From the NCBI RefSeq assembly GCF_014650875.1, contig NZ_BMVU01000029.1, forward strand, positions 1 to 64,000: DNA of 64,000 bases, in the 5' to 3' direction. Position 1 is the first letter of the stretch, and each line of letters starts with the position of its first letter. Below, piece by piece: positions 45,049-54,364 of the stretch. The DNA is from Streptomyces minutiscleroticus (GTDB taxonomy: Bacteria; Actinomycetota; Actinomycetes; Streptomycetales; Streptomycetaceae). Both the position numbers and the translations under genes were made by a program. The notes beneath the pieces were generated by a model. That model was given only the letters and a program-made list of their open reading frames with translations, made no database searches and was not told where the DNA came from.

Positions 45049-48000
45049 ATGACCGACACCGGCCAGGTCCCGGGCGAGGGGCTGCCGGAGAGCGCAGGCA
45101 CGGTGGAGCAGCCGGGCGTCCCCGCGCCGGATGCGTACGCCTACCTCTCCGAGCCCGCTCCCGAGGACGACGACCAGTTGCTGATGCCCAGCGCCCAGGG
45201 CGCCTGGGGCGAGCCGCAGCCGGCCCCGGCCGTCCACGAGCCGGGTCCGCACGAGACGGCCGGCCGGGACAGCGGCTCGGTCGACCTCGGCGAGGTCCGC
45301 CGGCACACGGCGAGCAGCATGCCCCAGCCGCCCGTGGGACGGCGCCCGCTGCACCTGGGCCCGCCGACGCCGGACGGCTCGGCCAGCCCGGTGCGCTCCC
45401 TCGCCGACCGCGGCCCGGCGCTCGCCCCGGCCGCACCGGCGCCCGGGCACCCGGACGCGCCGCGCGAGGAGGCCGCCCCGCAGGGCGCCGCTCCCTGGGG
45501 CGCCCAGCCCCAGGTCCAGGTCCAGGCGCAGCCCCAGACGCACACGCCCGCCCACGGCGTGCCGGCCGAGGTGCCGGCGGCCCAGGGCGGCGCGGCCCAC
45601 GAGGCCGCGGCCGCGGAGCAGGCCGTCCCCGTCGCCGCGCAGGCGGTCGCCGAGGCGCAGGACGCCGGGGCGCAGCAGCCCGGTGCCGGCTTCCCGGCGG
45701 CCGAGGGCGCCGAGGGCGTTCTGGCGGGCCAGGCCCCGGTCGCGCAGGCGCCGGTGCCCGGGGTCCCGGCCGCCGAGGGGCCGGAAGCGGTCCAGGGGCC
45801 GGAGTTCGTCCCGGGTCCGCAGCCGCTGGAACCGCTGGAGACGGCGGGCGCGGCCGAGGCGGCCGGGGTTCCGGCGCCCGGCCCGGCGCCGGAGGGCGCT
45901 CAGCCGCCGCAGGATCCGCAGGACGCCGTTCAGCAGGAAGCCGCGGCTCAGCCGCAGGGGGCCGGGCCGGCCGGGGCCCCGGAGCAGGCCGCCGCTGCCG
46001 TGCCGCTCCAGGACCCCGCCCAGGCAGGCGGGGCCGGTGAGAGCGCGGAGCCGCCCGTGGATCCCGAACCGCTTCCGCAGGCCGTCGAGGTGACCGAGGC
46101 CGTCCAGGCGGCCGGGGAGGCCCAGGCGGCCGGGGCGGGGGAGACGGGCGAAGGCGTGCCCGCCGACCCGGACCCCGCGCAGCAGGCCGACGGTGCCGAG
46201 GCACCGGAGCCCGCGCCCGCCGCGGCCGGGCCGCAGCACGTGGACCCCGCCGCAGGACTCGTGGACGCGGCGGCGCACGAGGCGGGCGTACCGCAGCAGG
46301 ACGCCGTCCCCGTCCCCGCCGAGGCCACGCAGGCCGTCGAGGCGCCGGACGCCGTCGCGGCACCGGACACCGAGCCGGCCGCGCGGTACGAGCAGCCGCA
46401 GGCCCAGCCCGGGTACGTCGAGGCCGGACCGGTGGACCCCGCGGCCGAGGCGGCTCCCGTCGCCGGTCCGGCGCCCGCCGTGCCGGTGGAGGCGCCGGAG
46501 ACGGCCCAGGCGGACGTCGCCGCCGAGGCGGCCGCTATGACCGAGGCGGCCGCCGCCGAGCCCGCCGAGCCCGTCACTCCCGCCGTCCCCGCCGAGGCCG
46601 ACGCGTTCGCGCAGGCCGACGTATCCGCGGAGACGGGTGCCCCTGCGGAGGCGGGTGCCCCTGCGGAGGCCGGTGCCCCCGCGGAAGCAGGTGTTCCCAC
46701 GGAAGCAGGTGTCCTCGTCGACGCCGTCGCGTCCGCGGAGCCCGTGGCTCCCGCCGAGCCCGTGGCCCCCGCGGCTCCCGCCGGGACCGGCGCTCCGGTG
46801 GAGGCCGGTACGCCGCTCGCCCCCGCCGCGGACCAGCCCGCCGGGCAGTTCGTACCGGTCGAGGGCACGGTCCCGACCGCCCCGCACCTCGCGCCGGCCC
46901 CGGCGGCCGGGACCGTGCCCGAGGCGGCCGCGCCGGAGGCGGAGGCCGAGGCCGTCGCGGCACCGCAGCCGGTGGCCGTCGCGCCCGAACCGGCGCCCGT
47001 GCCCGCCGACGCCCCGGCCGTGCCCGCCCCGCGCGAGGGCGAGGCCGCCGAGCCCGCCCCCGCGGAGGCCGAGGTGCCCGCCGAGGCCCCGGAGCCGATG
47101 GCCGCGCAGCGCCCGGAGGACCTGGAGCAGCGCAGCGCCGAGCAGGAGGAGGCGGCGGAGGCCGAGGCCGAGGAGGCGCGGGCCCCCGCGGGTCCGGCGG
47201 CGCCCGGCTACGCGGACGCCGAGCGCGAGGCGGTCCTGCGCGTGATGCGCGAGCGCCGCGACATCCGCAACGGCTTCCGCAGCGACCCGATCCCGCACGA
47301 CGTACTGCTCCGCGTCCTGGAGGCGGCGCACACCGCGCCCAGCGTCGGCCACTCCCAGCCCTGGGACTTCGTCGTCATCCGCTCGGCCGACACCCGCCGC
47401 GCGATGCACGAACTGGCGCAGCGCCAGCGCGACGCGTACGCCCGGTCGCTGCCCAAGGGCCGCGCCAAGCAGTTCAAGGAACTGAAGATCGAGGCCATCC
47501 TCGACACCCCGGTGAACATCGTCGTCACCGCCGACCCGACCCGCGGCGGCCGCCACACCCTGGGCCGCCACACCCAGCCGCAGATGGCGCCCTACTCCTC
47601 CGCGCTCGCCGTGGAGAACCTCTGGCTCGCGGCCCGCGCCGAGGGCCTCGGCGTCGGCTGGGTCAGCTTCTTCGACGAGCGGGAGATGGTCCGCGCGCTC
47701 GGCCTGCCCGAGCACCTGGAGGTCGTGGCGTACCTGTGCGTCGGGTACGTCGACGAGTTCCCGGACGAGCCCGAGCTGATGCAGGCGGGCTGGTCCAAGC
47801 GCCGCCCGCTGTCCTGGGTGGTCCACGAGGAGACGTACGGCCGGCGAGCGCTGCCCGGCGGCGAGCCGCACGACCTGCTCGCCGAGACCGTCACCGCCAT
47901 CCGCCCGCTGGACGCCAAGGCGCTCGGCGAGGCCTGGGAACGGCAGAAGCGTATGACCAAGCCGTCGGGCGCGCTGGGCATGCTGGAGATCATCTCCGCC

Positions 48001-48924
48001 CAGCTCTCCGGGCTGTCCCGGCAGTGCCCGCCGCCGATCCCGGAGCCCGCGGCCGTCGCGATCTTCGCGGGCGACCACGGCGTGCACGCCCAGGGCGTCA
48101 CGCCCTGGCCGCAGGAGGTCACGGCCCAGATGGTGGCCAACTTCCTGGGCGGCGGAGCGGTCTGCAACGCGTTCGCCAACCAGGTCGGCGCCGAGGTCTG
48201 CATCATCGACGTGGGCGTCGCCTCCGACCTGCCCGCCACCCCCGGTCTCCTGCCGCGCAAGGTCCGTCCGGGCACGGCCGACATGACCACCGGCCCCGCG
48301 CTCACCCGCGAGGAGGTCAAGGCGGCCATCGAGGTCGGCATCGAGACGGCCCGCGACCTGGTGGCGGCCGGCAACAAGGCCCTGCTCACGGGCGAGATGG
48401 GCATCGCCAACACGACGGCGTCGGCCGCGCTGATCTCCGTCTTCACGGGCGCCGACCCCGGCGAGGTGACGGGCCGCGGCACCGGCATCAACGACGAGAC
48501 GCTGGCCCGCAAGACCGAGGTCGTGCGCCGCGCCCTCGAACTGCACCAGCCGGACCCGGCCGACCCGATCGGCGTCCTGGCCGCGGTCGGCGGCCTGGAG
48601 CACGCCGCGATGGTGGGCCTCCTGCTGGGCGGCGCGTCGCTGCGCACGCCGGTGATCCTGGACGGTGTCAGCGCCGGCGCCGCCGCCCTGGTGGCCCGCG
48701 CGATCGCCCCCGAGGTGCTGGCCGCCTGCATCGCGGGCCACCGCAGCGCGGAGCCGGGCCACGTGGCCGCGCTCAACAAGCTGGGCCTGCGCCCGCTGGT
48801 CGACCTCGACCTCCGCCTCGGCGAGGGCACGGGCGCGCTGCTGGCCCTGCCGATCGTGCAGAGCGCCGCCCGCGCCATGCACGAGGTGGCGACGTTCGAC
48901 TCGGCGGGCGTGACCGAGAAGTAG
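45049..48924 (+). CDS. cobT: BluB-CobT fusion with long disordered N-terminus
   Basis: 1291 residues. Residues 1-720 are Pro/Ala/Glu/Gln/Val-rich, acidic, low-complexity and surely disordered, including five AEAGAP-type hexads (DNA 46627-46716). Residues ~721-935 are a BluB-type flavin-destructase/nitroreductase domain (VLRVMRERRDIRNGFRSDPI, AAHTAPSVGHSQPWDFVVIR, GLGVGWVSFFDEREMVRALG). Residues ~942-1291 are CobT (MTKPSGALGMLEIISAQLSG, VAIFAGDHGVHAQGVTPWPQ, LTGEMGIANTTASAALISVF, GRGTGINDETLARK). BluB makes dimethylbenzimidazole from FMNH2; CobT attaches it to nicotinate mononucleotide, so one chain would make and use the lower ligand. The ATG at 45049 is the best start, with GCGAGGGG upstream. 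Confidence 0.92.
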   Translation: MTDTGQVPGEGLPESAGTVEQPGVPAPDAYAYLSEPAPEDDDQLLMPSAQGAWGEPQPAPAVHEPGPHETAGRDSGSVDLGEVRRHTASSMPQPPVGRRPLHLGPPTPDGSASPVRSLADRGPALAPAAPAPGHPDAPREEAAPQGAAPWGAQPQVQVQAQPQTHTPAHGVPAEVPAAQGGAAHEAAAAEQAVPVAAQAVAEAQDAGAQQPGAGFPAAEGAEGVLAGQAPVAQAPVPGVPAAEGPEAVQGPEFVPGPQPLEPLETAGAAEAAGVPAPGPAPEGAQPPQDPQDAVQQEAAAQPQGAGPAGAPEQAAAAVPLQDPAQAGGAGESAEPPVDPEPLPQAVEVTEAVQAAGEAQAAGAGETGEGVPADPDPAQQADGAEAPEPAPAAAGPQHVDPAAGLVDAAAHEAGVPQQDAVPVPAEATQAVEAPDAVAAPDTEPAARYEQPQAQPGYVEAGPVDPAAEAAPVAGPAPAVPVEAPETAQADVAAEAAAMTEAAAAEPAEPVTPAVPAEADAFAQADVSAETGAPAEAGAPAEAGAPAEAGVPTEAGVLVDAVASAEPVAPAEPVAPAAPAGTGAPVEAGTPLAPAADQPAGQFVPVEGTVPTAPHLAPAPAAGTVPEAAAPEAEAEAVAAPQPVAVAPEPAPVPADAPAVPAPREGEAAEPAPAEAEVPAEAPEPMAAQRPEDLEQRSAEQEEAAEAEAEEARAPAGPAAPGYADAEREAVLRVMRERRDIRNGFRSDPIPHDVLLRVLEAAHTAPSVGHSQPWDFVVIRSADTRRAMHELAQRQRDAYARSLPKGRAKQFKELKIEAILDTPVNIVVTADPTRGGRHTLGRHTQPQMAPYSSALAVENLWLAARAEGLGVGWVSFFDEREMVRALGLPEHLEVVAYLCVGYVDEFPDEPELMQAGWSKRRPLSWVVHEETYGRRALPGGEPHDLLAETVTAIRPLDAKALGEAWERQKRMTKPSGALGMLEIISAQLSGLSRQCPPPIPEPAAVAIFAGDHGVHAQGVTPWPQEVTAQMVANFLGGGAVCNAFANQVGAEVCIIDVGVASDLPATPGLLPRKVRPGTADMTTGPALTREEVKAAIEVGIETARDLVAAGNKALLTGEMGIANTTASAALISVFTGADPGEVTGRGTGINDETLARKTEVVRRALELHQPDPADPIGVLAAVGGLEHAAMVGLLLGGASLRTPVILDGVSAGAAALVARAIAPEVLAACIAGHRSAEPGHVAALNKLGLRPLVDLDLRLGEGTGALLALPIVQSAARAMHEVATFDSAGVTEK
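46627..46716 (+). repeat. 18-nt in-frame tandem repeat, five copies
   Basis: Units 46627-46644, 46645-46662, 46663-46680, 46681-46698 and 46699-46716 encode A-E-(T/A)-G-(A/V)-(P/L) within the disordered part of the BluB-CobT protein. It shows how the linker may have grown by slippage. Confidence 0.85.
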
Positions 48925-49396
48925 CAGGGCGGTCCGACCGGTCGACCGGACCGACGGGTCGGACCGGGCCGACCGGTCGACCGGACCGGCACGGGCCGCG
49001 GGGCCTCGCCGCCCCGCACCCCGACGACCGGACGGGAGGGGGGAGCCGGGAGCGGAGGACGGCACAGGATCCCGGCTCCGGCAGGACACCGCCCGGTTCG
49101 GAGCGGGAACCCCTGGGGTAGGTGCCGGTCGGCGTCGAGGCCGGTGCCGACACCGGCGCGGGAGGCCGGAGCCGTTCCGGGACGGAGCCGTTCCGGTCCG
49201 GGGAGGGCCTCCCGTTCGGGGACGGAGCGGCTCCGGTCCGGGGTACGTCCTCCGTTCCGGGGGGCCCGCCCGTTCCGGGACGGGACCCCGCCCCGGCGGC
49301 CCACCGCCTCCGCCCTTTAGGATCCGCACGTCAGGACCGCTCCACCGCCGCAGCGGCCCGGTCTCGCACCACCCCGTACGAGGGAGCCGCACCTCC
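48925..49396 (+). other. repeat-rich gap between bluB-cobT and cysG-like gene
   Basis: 472 nt without a gene. An 18-nt direct repeat GACCGGTCGACCGGACCG occurs at 48936-48953 and 48971-48988, inside partly self-complementary sequence that may work as a terminator. From about 49150 to 49300 imperfect CCGTTCCGGGGACGG-like units recur. No promoter pair is clear before the next gene. Confidence 0.5.
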
Positions 49397-50641
49397 ATGG
49401 CCGAACACCCCGCCTACCCCGTAGGCCTCCGCCTCACCGGTCGCCGCGTCGTCGTCCTGGGCGGCGGCCAGGTCGCCCAGCGCCGCCTGCCGGCCCTCAT
49501 AGCGGCGGGCGCCGACGTCCTCCTCGTCTCGCCGCAGGCCACTCCGTCGGTCGAGGCCATGGCGGACGCGGGCGAGATCGCCTGGGAGCGGCGCCCGTAC
49601 GCGGAGGGCGACCTCGCGCGGGCCTGGTACGCCCTGATCGCCACCAGCGATCCCGAGGCCAACGCCCGCGCCTCGGCCGAGGCGGAGGCCCACCGCGTGT
49701 GGTGCGTGCGCTCCGACGACGCCGACGCCGCCACCGCCTGGACCCCCGCGACCGGCCACAGCGAGGGCGTCACCGTCGCCGTGCTCACCACCGAGGCGGG
49801 CGAGCGCGACCCGCGCCGCACCGCCGCGATCCGCGACGCCGTGGTCGAGGGCCTGCGCGACGGCACCCTCGTCGCGCCGCACCACCGCACCCGCACCGCG
49901 GGCGTCGCGCTGGTCGGCGGCGGTCCGGGCGACCCCGACCTGATCACGGTCCGCGGCCGTCGGCTCCTCGCCGAGGCCGACGTGGTCATCGCCGACCGGC
50001 TCGGCCCGCGCGACCTGCTCGCCGAGCTCCCGCCGCACGTCGAGGTGATCGACGCGGCGAAGATCCCGTACGGCCGCTTCATGGCCCAGGAGGCCATCAA
50101 CAACGCCCTGATCGAGCACGCCAAGCAGGGCAAGGCCGTGGTCCGCCTGAAGGGCGGCGACCCCTTCGTGTTCGGCCGCGGCATGGAGGAGGCGCAGGCC
50201 CTCGCCGAGGCCGGCATCGCCTGCACGGTCGTCCCCGGCATCTCCAGCTCGATCTCCGTGCCGGGCGCCGCGGGCATCCCGGTCACCCACCGCGGCGTGG
50301 CCCATGAGTTCACCGTGGTCAGCGGCCATGTCGCGCCCGACGACGCCCGCTCCCTGGTCGACTGGCCCGCGCTGGCCAAGCTGCGCGGCACCCTGGTCGT
50401 CCTGATGGGCGTCGACAAGATCGGCAGGATCGCGGAGACCCTCGTCGCGCACGGCAGGTCGCCCGACACCCCGGTCGCCCTGGTCCAGGAGGGCACCACC
50501 GCCGCCCAGCGCCGCGTGGACGCCACCCTCGCCACGGTCGCCGAGACCGTCGTGGCCCAGGACGTGAGGCCGCCGGCGGTCGTCGTGATCGGCGAGGTCG
50601 TCACCGTGGGCCCGGACGCCACCACCCCCGACCGGCCGTGA
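49397..50641 (+). CDS. cobA: CysG-like uroporphyrinogen-III methyltransferase with precorrin-2 dehydrogenase domain
   Basis: 414 residues. N-terminal siroheme-synthase (CysG-B/Met8-like) domain, residues 1-150: RRVVVLGGGQVAQRRLPALI (NAD loop) and WYALIATSDPEANARASAEA. C-terminal SUMT domain, 165-410: VALVGGGPGDPDLITVRGRR, VRLKGGDPFVFGRGMEEAQA and VPGISSSISVPGAAGIPVTH. It makes precorrin-2, the branch point to cobalamin and siroheme, and can oxidise it to sirohydrochlorin. The next gene overlaps by 4 nt (GTGA). Confidence 0.94.
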   Translation: MAEHPAYPVGLRLTGRRVVVLGGGQVAQRRLPALIAAGADVLLVSPQATPSVEAMADAGEIAWERRPYAEGDLARAWYALIATSDPEANARASAEAEAHRVWCVRSDDADAATAWTPATGHSEGVTVAVLTTEAGERDPRRTAAIRDAVVEGLRDGTLVAPHHRTRTAGVALVGGGPGDPDLITVRGRRLLAEADVVIADRLGPRDLLAELPPHVEVIDAAKIPYGRFMAQEAINNALIEHAKQGKAVVRLKGGDPFVFGRGMEEAQALAEAGIACTVVPGISSSISVPGAAGIPVTHRGVAHEFTVVSGHVAPDDARSLVDWPALAKLRGTLVVLMGVDKIGRIAETLVAHGRSPDTPVALVQEGTTAAQRRVDATLATVAETVVAQDVRPPAVVVIGEVVTVGPDATTPDRP

Positions 50642-51495
50642 CCGGCGCACCCAGTCAGAACGAGGCAGCAGAACCCGTGGCCGAACTCATCACCGTCGAC
50701 GACCCCGGCGACCCGCGCCTGCACGACTACACGGACCTGACCGACGTGGAGCTGCGCCGTCGGCGCGAACCCGCGGAGGGCCTGTTCATCGCCGAGGGCG
50801 AGAAGGTCGTCCGGCGTGCCGTCGGCGCGGGCTACGAGATGCGCTCCATGCTGCTCACGCCCAAGTGGGCCGAGGTCATGCGCGACGTCGTCGAGGGCCT
50901 TCCGGTGCCGGTGTACGTGGTGGACCCCGCCCTCGCGGAGCGGGTCACCGGCTACCACGTGCACCGCGGCGCGCTCGCCTCCATGCGGCGCAAGCCGCTG
51001 CCCGCCGCCTCCGATCTGCTGGGCACGGCCCGCCGGGTCGCCGTGATGGAGGCGGTGAACGACCACACCAACATCGGCGCGATCTTCCGTTCGGCGGCGG
51101 CCCTCGGCATGGACGCGGTCCTGCTCTCGCCGGACTGCGCCGACCCGCTCTACCGCCGCAGTGTCAAGGTCTCCATGGGCGCGGTCTTCTCCGTCCCGTA
51201 CGCGCGTCTCGACCCCTGGCCGAAGAGCCTGGAGACGGTGCGGGAGGCGGGCTTCTCGCTGCTCGCGCTCACGCCGCACGAGACGGCCCGGCCGCTGGAC
51301 GAGGTCGCCCCGCACCGGATGGAGCGGGCGGCCCTGATGCTCGGTGCGGAGGGCGACGGCCTGTCGAAGCGGGCCCTGGCGGCGGCGGACGCGTGGGTGC
51401 GCATCCCCATGGCCCACGGCGTCGACTCCCTCAACGTGGGCGCGGCGGCCGCCGTCGCCTTCTACGCGGTGACGACGGGCCGCCCGGAGAGCTGA
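50638..51495 (+). CDS. SpoU/TrmH-family RNA 2'-O-methyltransferase (second)
   Basis: 285 residues. N-terminal substrate-binding part LRRRREPAEGLFIAEGEKVV, SpoU motif 1 DHTNIGAIFRSAAALGMDAV, motif 2 LMLGAEGDGLSKRALAAAD and motif 3 VRIPMAHGVDSLNVGAAAAV. It methylates a ribose 2'-OH in rRNA or tRNA; site unknown. The GTG overlaps the upstream stop, so it is translationally coupled to a tetrapyrrole gene although functionally unrelated. Confidence 0.92.
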   Translation: MTGAPSQNEAAEPVAELITVDDPGDPRLHDYTDLTDVELRRRREPAEGLFIAEGEKVVRRAVGAGYEMRSMLLTPKWAEVMRDVVEGLPVPVYVVDPALAERVTGYHVHRGALASMRRKPLPAASDLLGTARRVAVMEAVNDHTNIGAIFRSAAALGMDAVLLSPDCADPLYRRSVKVSMGAVFSVPYARLDPWPKSLETVREAGFSLLALTPHETARPLDEVAPHRMERAALMLGAEGDGLSKRALAAADAWVRIPMAHGVDSLNVGAAAAVAFYAVTTGRPES

Positions 51496-51518
51496 GACGC
51501 CGAGACGGCACGGGAAGC

Positions 51519-51611
51519 CGGCGGCGCCGGACCCGTGACGGCTTCGGACCGGTGAGTCGGCGGCTCCGGGCCCGTGACGGCCTCGGACCGGCGAATCGGC
51601 GGCACCGGACG
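51519..51611 (+). repeat. 39-bp tandem repeat, 2.4 copies
   Basis: Units 51519-51557 and 51558-51596 differ at about seven positions; a third partial unit covers 51597-51611. Just after, GCGTACGCCTGA(C/T)CA recurs near 51645-51700. The whole 298-nt gap between two convergent genes consists of such repetition. Confidence 0.75.
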
Positions 51612-51793
51612 GGGCGGCGGCCAGACGTGGCCCGCCTGGCCGCCGCGTACGCCTGACCAGCGCGTACGCCTGATCACCGATTGCGCCTGACCAGGGCGTA
51701 CGCCGCGCTCCCCGGATGATCGGCGCCTGTGCCGATGGTCCCGCCCGACCTGCGCGTACGCCGTACGGCCGGGCTCACCGGACCCGGCCGGGC

Positions 51794-53278
51794 TCAGCCC
51801 CGTCCGCCGTCCCGGTCCGCCGGTCCGCCGTCGCCGGCCGCGGCCTGCACCCCGGCCCGGTCCTCGTCCCAGCCCTTGTTCCCGTTCCCGGGGATCGTGT
51901 GTCCGGTCTGCGCGCGCTCGTGCCGCTGCTCCCGTACGCCGCTGCCACCGCCGTCGCCGCCGAGTCCGCGTGCCGGGCCCTGGCAGCCCTGCGCGGCGGC
52001 GATGCCGAGCGCCACCAGCAGCGTCACCACGACGAACACGATCAGGCGCTGGCGCAGCAGCCGGGGATTGGCGGGCCGTCGCCCGGCACCGGTGCTTCGG
52101 GCGGCGCCGGTCTTCCGGGGCGCGGGGCGTCCCGCGCCGCTGCGCGGGGCCGGGCGGCCGCCGCTGCCGGGGCGCTTGACGCCGCGCTGCGGTGCCGGAC
52201 GGGAACCCGAACCCGGCCGCGACGGCGTGCCGTTGCGCGGTGCCGGGGTGCCCTCGCGGGGCGGGGGAGTGGTGCCCGGGGCGCGCCGCCGTTCGCGCTG
52301 GTCGGTACGGCTGTCGCTCTGCGGCGCGCCGGGGGCCCGTCGCTGCACGCGCTGGCCGGTGCGGCTGTCGGGGGAGCGGCCGACGGAGCGGCCGGTGGGC
52401 CGGTCCGCCTCGCCGGCGCGGGGCGACGGCGGGCGGACGGCGCCCACGCCCTGCGCCTCGCGGGCCGCGATCTCCTTCAGGCGCAGCGACAGCTGCAGCG
52501 TGCTCGGCCGTTCCTCGGGGTCCTTGGCCAGACAGGCGCTGACGAGCGGCGCCAGGGCGTCCGGCACCCCGTCCAGGTGCGGCTCCTCGTGCACGACGCG
52601 GTAGAGCATCACCTCGGAACTGCCGTGCCCGAAGGGGGAGTCGGAGGTCGCGGCGTACGCGAGGGTGGCACCGAGGGCGAACACGTCGGTCGCCGGGGTG
52701 ACGGCGGCGCCCCGCACCTGCTCGGGCGCCAGGAACCCGGGCGAGCCCACGGCCGTGCCGACGTGCGTGAGCGTGGAGGCCCCGGTCGCCCAGGCGATGC
52801 CGAAGTCGATGATGCGCGGTCCCTTGGGGGACAGCAGGATGTTCGACGGCTTGAGGTCCCGGTGCACGACGCCCGCCTCGTGCACGGCGACCAGGCCCTC
52901 GGAGAGGGCGGCCCCGACGGCGGCGACCTCCGCCGCGGACAGCGGTCCCTCCTCCGCGACCTTGTCGTGCAGGGAGGGGCCGGGGACGTACTGGGTGGCG
53001 AACCACGGCCGGTCGGCCTCCAGGTCGGCGGCGACGAGCCGGGCGGTGCAGCCGCCTCTGATCCGCCGCGCCGCGGACACCTCGCGCGCGAACCGGGAGC
53101 GGAACTCCTGGTCCTCGGCCAGGTCGGGCCGGATCACCTTCAGCGCGACCCGCTGGCCGCGGCGGTCGGAGCCCAGATAGACGACCCCCATGCCGCCCGC
53201 GCCGAGCCGCCGGTGCAGCCTGAACGAGCCGACGACACGCGGGTCCTCGCGCCTCAGGCGCATCATCGCCATGTCCAT
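51794..53278 (-). CDS. membrane-anchored Ser/Thr protein kinase
   Basis: 494 residues. Kinase domain ~20-280: glycine loop LGAGGMGVVYLG, catalytic Lys in VALKVIRPDL, HRDLKPSN, DFGIAWATG and GSPGFLAPEQV; all key residues are intact. A long Arg/Pro/Ser-rich basic linker (~290-405) follows, then one membrane helix (LIVFVVVTLLVALGIAAAQG, ~409-430) and a 65-residue Gly/Asp-rich outer tail without PASTA repeats. It probably autophosphorylates and signals from the membrane. The ATG at 53278 is preferred; a GTG at 53308 would add ten residues. Confidence 0.93.
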   Translation of the reverse strand: MDMAMMRLRREDPRVVGSFRLHRRLGAGGMGVVYLGSDRRGQRVALKVIRPDLAEDQEFRSRFAREVSAARRIRGGCTARLVAADLEADRPWFATQYVPGPSLHDKVAEEGPLSAAEVAAVGAALSEGLVAVHEAGVVHRDLKPSNILLSPKGPRIIDFGIAWATGASTLTHVGTAVGSPGFLAPEQVRGAAVTPATDVFALGATLAYAATSDSPFGHGSSEVMLYRVVHEEPHLDGVPDALAPLVSACLAKDPEERPSTLQLSLRLKEIAAREAQGVGAVRPPSPRAGEADRPTGRSVGRSPDSRTGQRVQRRAPGAPQSDSRTDQRERRRAPGTTPPPREGTPAPRNGTPSRPGSGSRPAPQRGVKRPGSGGRPAPRSGAGRPAPRKTGAARSTGAGRRPANPRLLRQRLIVFVVVTLLVALGIAAAQGCQGPARGLGGDGGGSGVREQRHERAQTGHTIPGNGNKGWDEDRAGVQAAAGDGGPADRDGGRG

Positions 53279-53475
53279 CCCCGCTGCCCGGTCCGTCTGA
53301 CGAGCCACAGCTTACGTTTCCGCGCCCGGGTGCGCGCAGAGGCCGCGCCCTCACGATCCGATCGATTGTCGGTGCCGGGTGCGAAACTTGAGTGGTGGTC
53401 AGGCACCGCGGGGGACCGTACGGCCGTGAGCTGCGCGGATCCCCAACCGTCGCGCACCGAAGGGGGATTGGGTCC

Positions 53476-53751
53476 GTGAAGGGTGACCGGGTGGAGATAG
53501 TCGTGGACGCCGGCGACACGACACGTACGTACGAGGTGGTGGCGAGCCGGGCGGGCCGCCGGGTGGAGACCGCGGTCCGCAGGGGCGTCGTCGAAGTGAG
53601 CGAAGTCACCCGTAGTGGATCAGTGGTGCGGACGGCCCGTTTCATGGCCAACCGGGTGCTGGCGCTGGTGGAGCAGCCCGTTCCGCGGGAGGACGACTCG
53701 GAGCGCAGGGGACCCGGAGGGCGTCCCCTCGGGGAAGACCCCGAGACGTAG
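53476..53751 (+). CDS. small conserved hypothetical protein
   Basis: 91 residues: VKGDRVEIVVDAGDTTRTYE, then EVSEVTRSGSVVRTARFMAN and a polar Arg/Glu/Gly tail. Beta-rich, no membrane segment, no recognised domain. AGGGGG lies before the GTG at 53476. It is divergent from the kinase gene (198 nt apart) and may be linked to it, but nothing proves it. Confidence 0.7.
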   Translation: MKGDRVEIVVDAGDTTRTYEVVASRAGRRVETAVRRGVVEVSEVTRSGSVVRTARFMANRVLALVEQPVPREDDSERRGPGGRPLGEDPET

Positions 53752-53960
53752 GACCCCGTCTCCACCCAGGGGAGTACGCGGCAGGTCACCGGTCATCCTC
53801 CGGGAGGCCCGCCGATCGGTACGAGGGCATGACGCCCCGCGCCCGCCGCGCGCATAGATTCGATGTCGAGCGGCGGGTGCGGCACTCGTCCCCCGAGGTG
53901 GACACCCGCCGCCGCAGGTACCGAGGCATACGGGAACACAGAACGGTCAGGAGAGGGACC

Positions 53961-54170
53961 ATGGCGGACACGGCACCGCGGACGATGCTCCGCACCCAGG
54001 GGCGCAAGGCGTACGCAGCAGCGTTCGGCGCGCCCCGGCCCGGCCGGCGTCACCCGCTGGTGGCGACGGCGATGGTCCTTCCTCTGGCGGCCCTGCTCGT
54101 GGTCGTCTTCGGAGGCTGGGACGCAGTGGTCACACAGGCGTCGTCCGTGGGCGTGATGCTGGGGCGCTGA
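53961..54170 (+). CDS. small single-pass membrane protein
   Basis: 69 residues: basic N-terminal 35 residues (RTMLRTQGRKAYAAAFGAPR), then a hydrophobic segment LVATAMVLPLAALLVVVFGG and a short outer tail. No family recognised. AGGAGAGGG gives a strong ribosome site. A 14-bp hairpin ends the transcript. Confidence 0.72.
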   Translation: MADTAPRTMLRTQGRKAYAAAFGAPRPGRRHPLVATAMVLPLAALLVVVFGGWDAVVTQASSVGVMLGR

Positions 54171-54258
54171 GCGGCGACCCCAGGCCCGGAAGAGCGGTCC
54201 GGGCGGGGACATCCGGCCAGGAAACCCCGTGGGGACGGGGGTGCGGCGGACGGCACAG

Positions 54259-54290
54259 ATGCCCGCGCAGCTGGGGAGCTGCGCGGGCAT
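54259..54290 (+). terminator. terminator after the 69-residue membrane protein
   Basis: ATGCCCGCGCAGCT (54259-54272) pairs perfectly with AGCTGCGCGGGCAT (54277-54290) around GGGG, followed by TGTCCTGT. Confidence 0.85.
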
Positions 54291-54364
54291 TGTCCTGTCT
54301 GCGTACGCTCACGGGGAGCACGGGCGGCAGCAGCACCGGGCGACGGACGAACCGGGGAGACCGA

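Noticed and set aside
45025-49398. Very long minus-strand open frame opposite bluB-cobT
   Set aside because: High-GC codon bias leaves antisense frames open. The translation is low-complexity Gly/Arg/Leu without any family, and the plus strand has clear enzyme domains.
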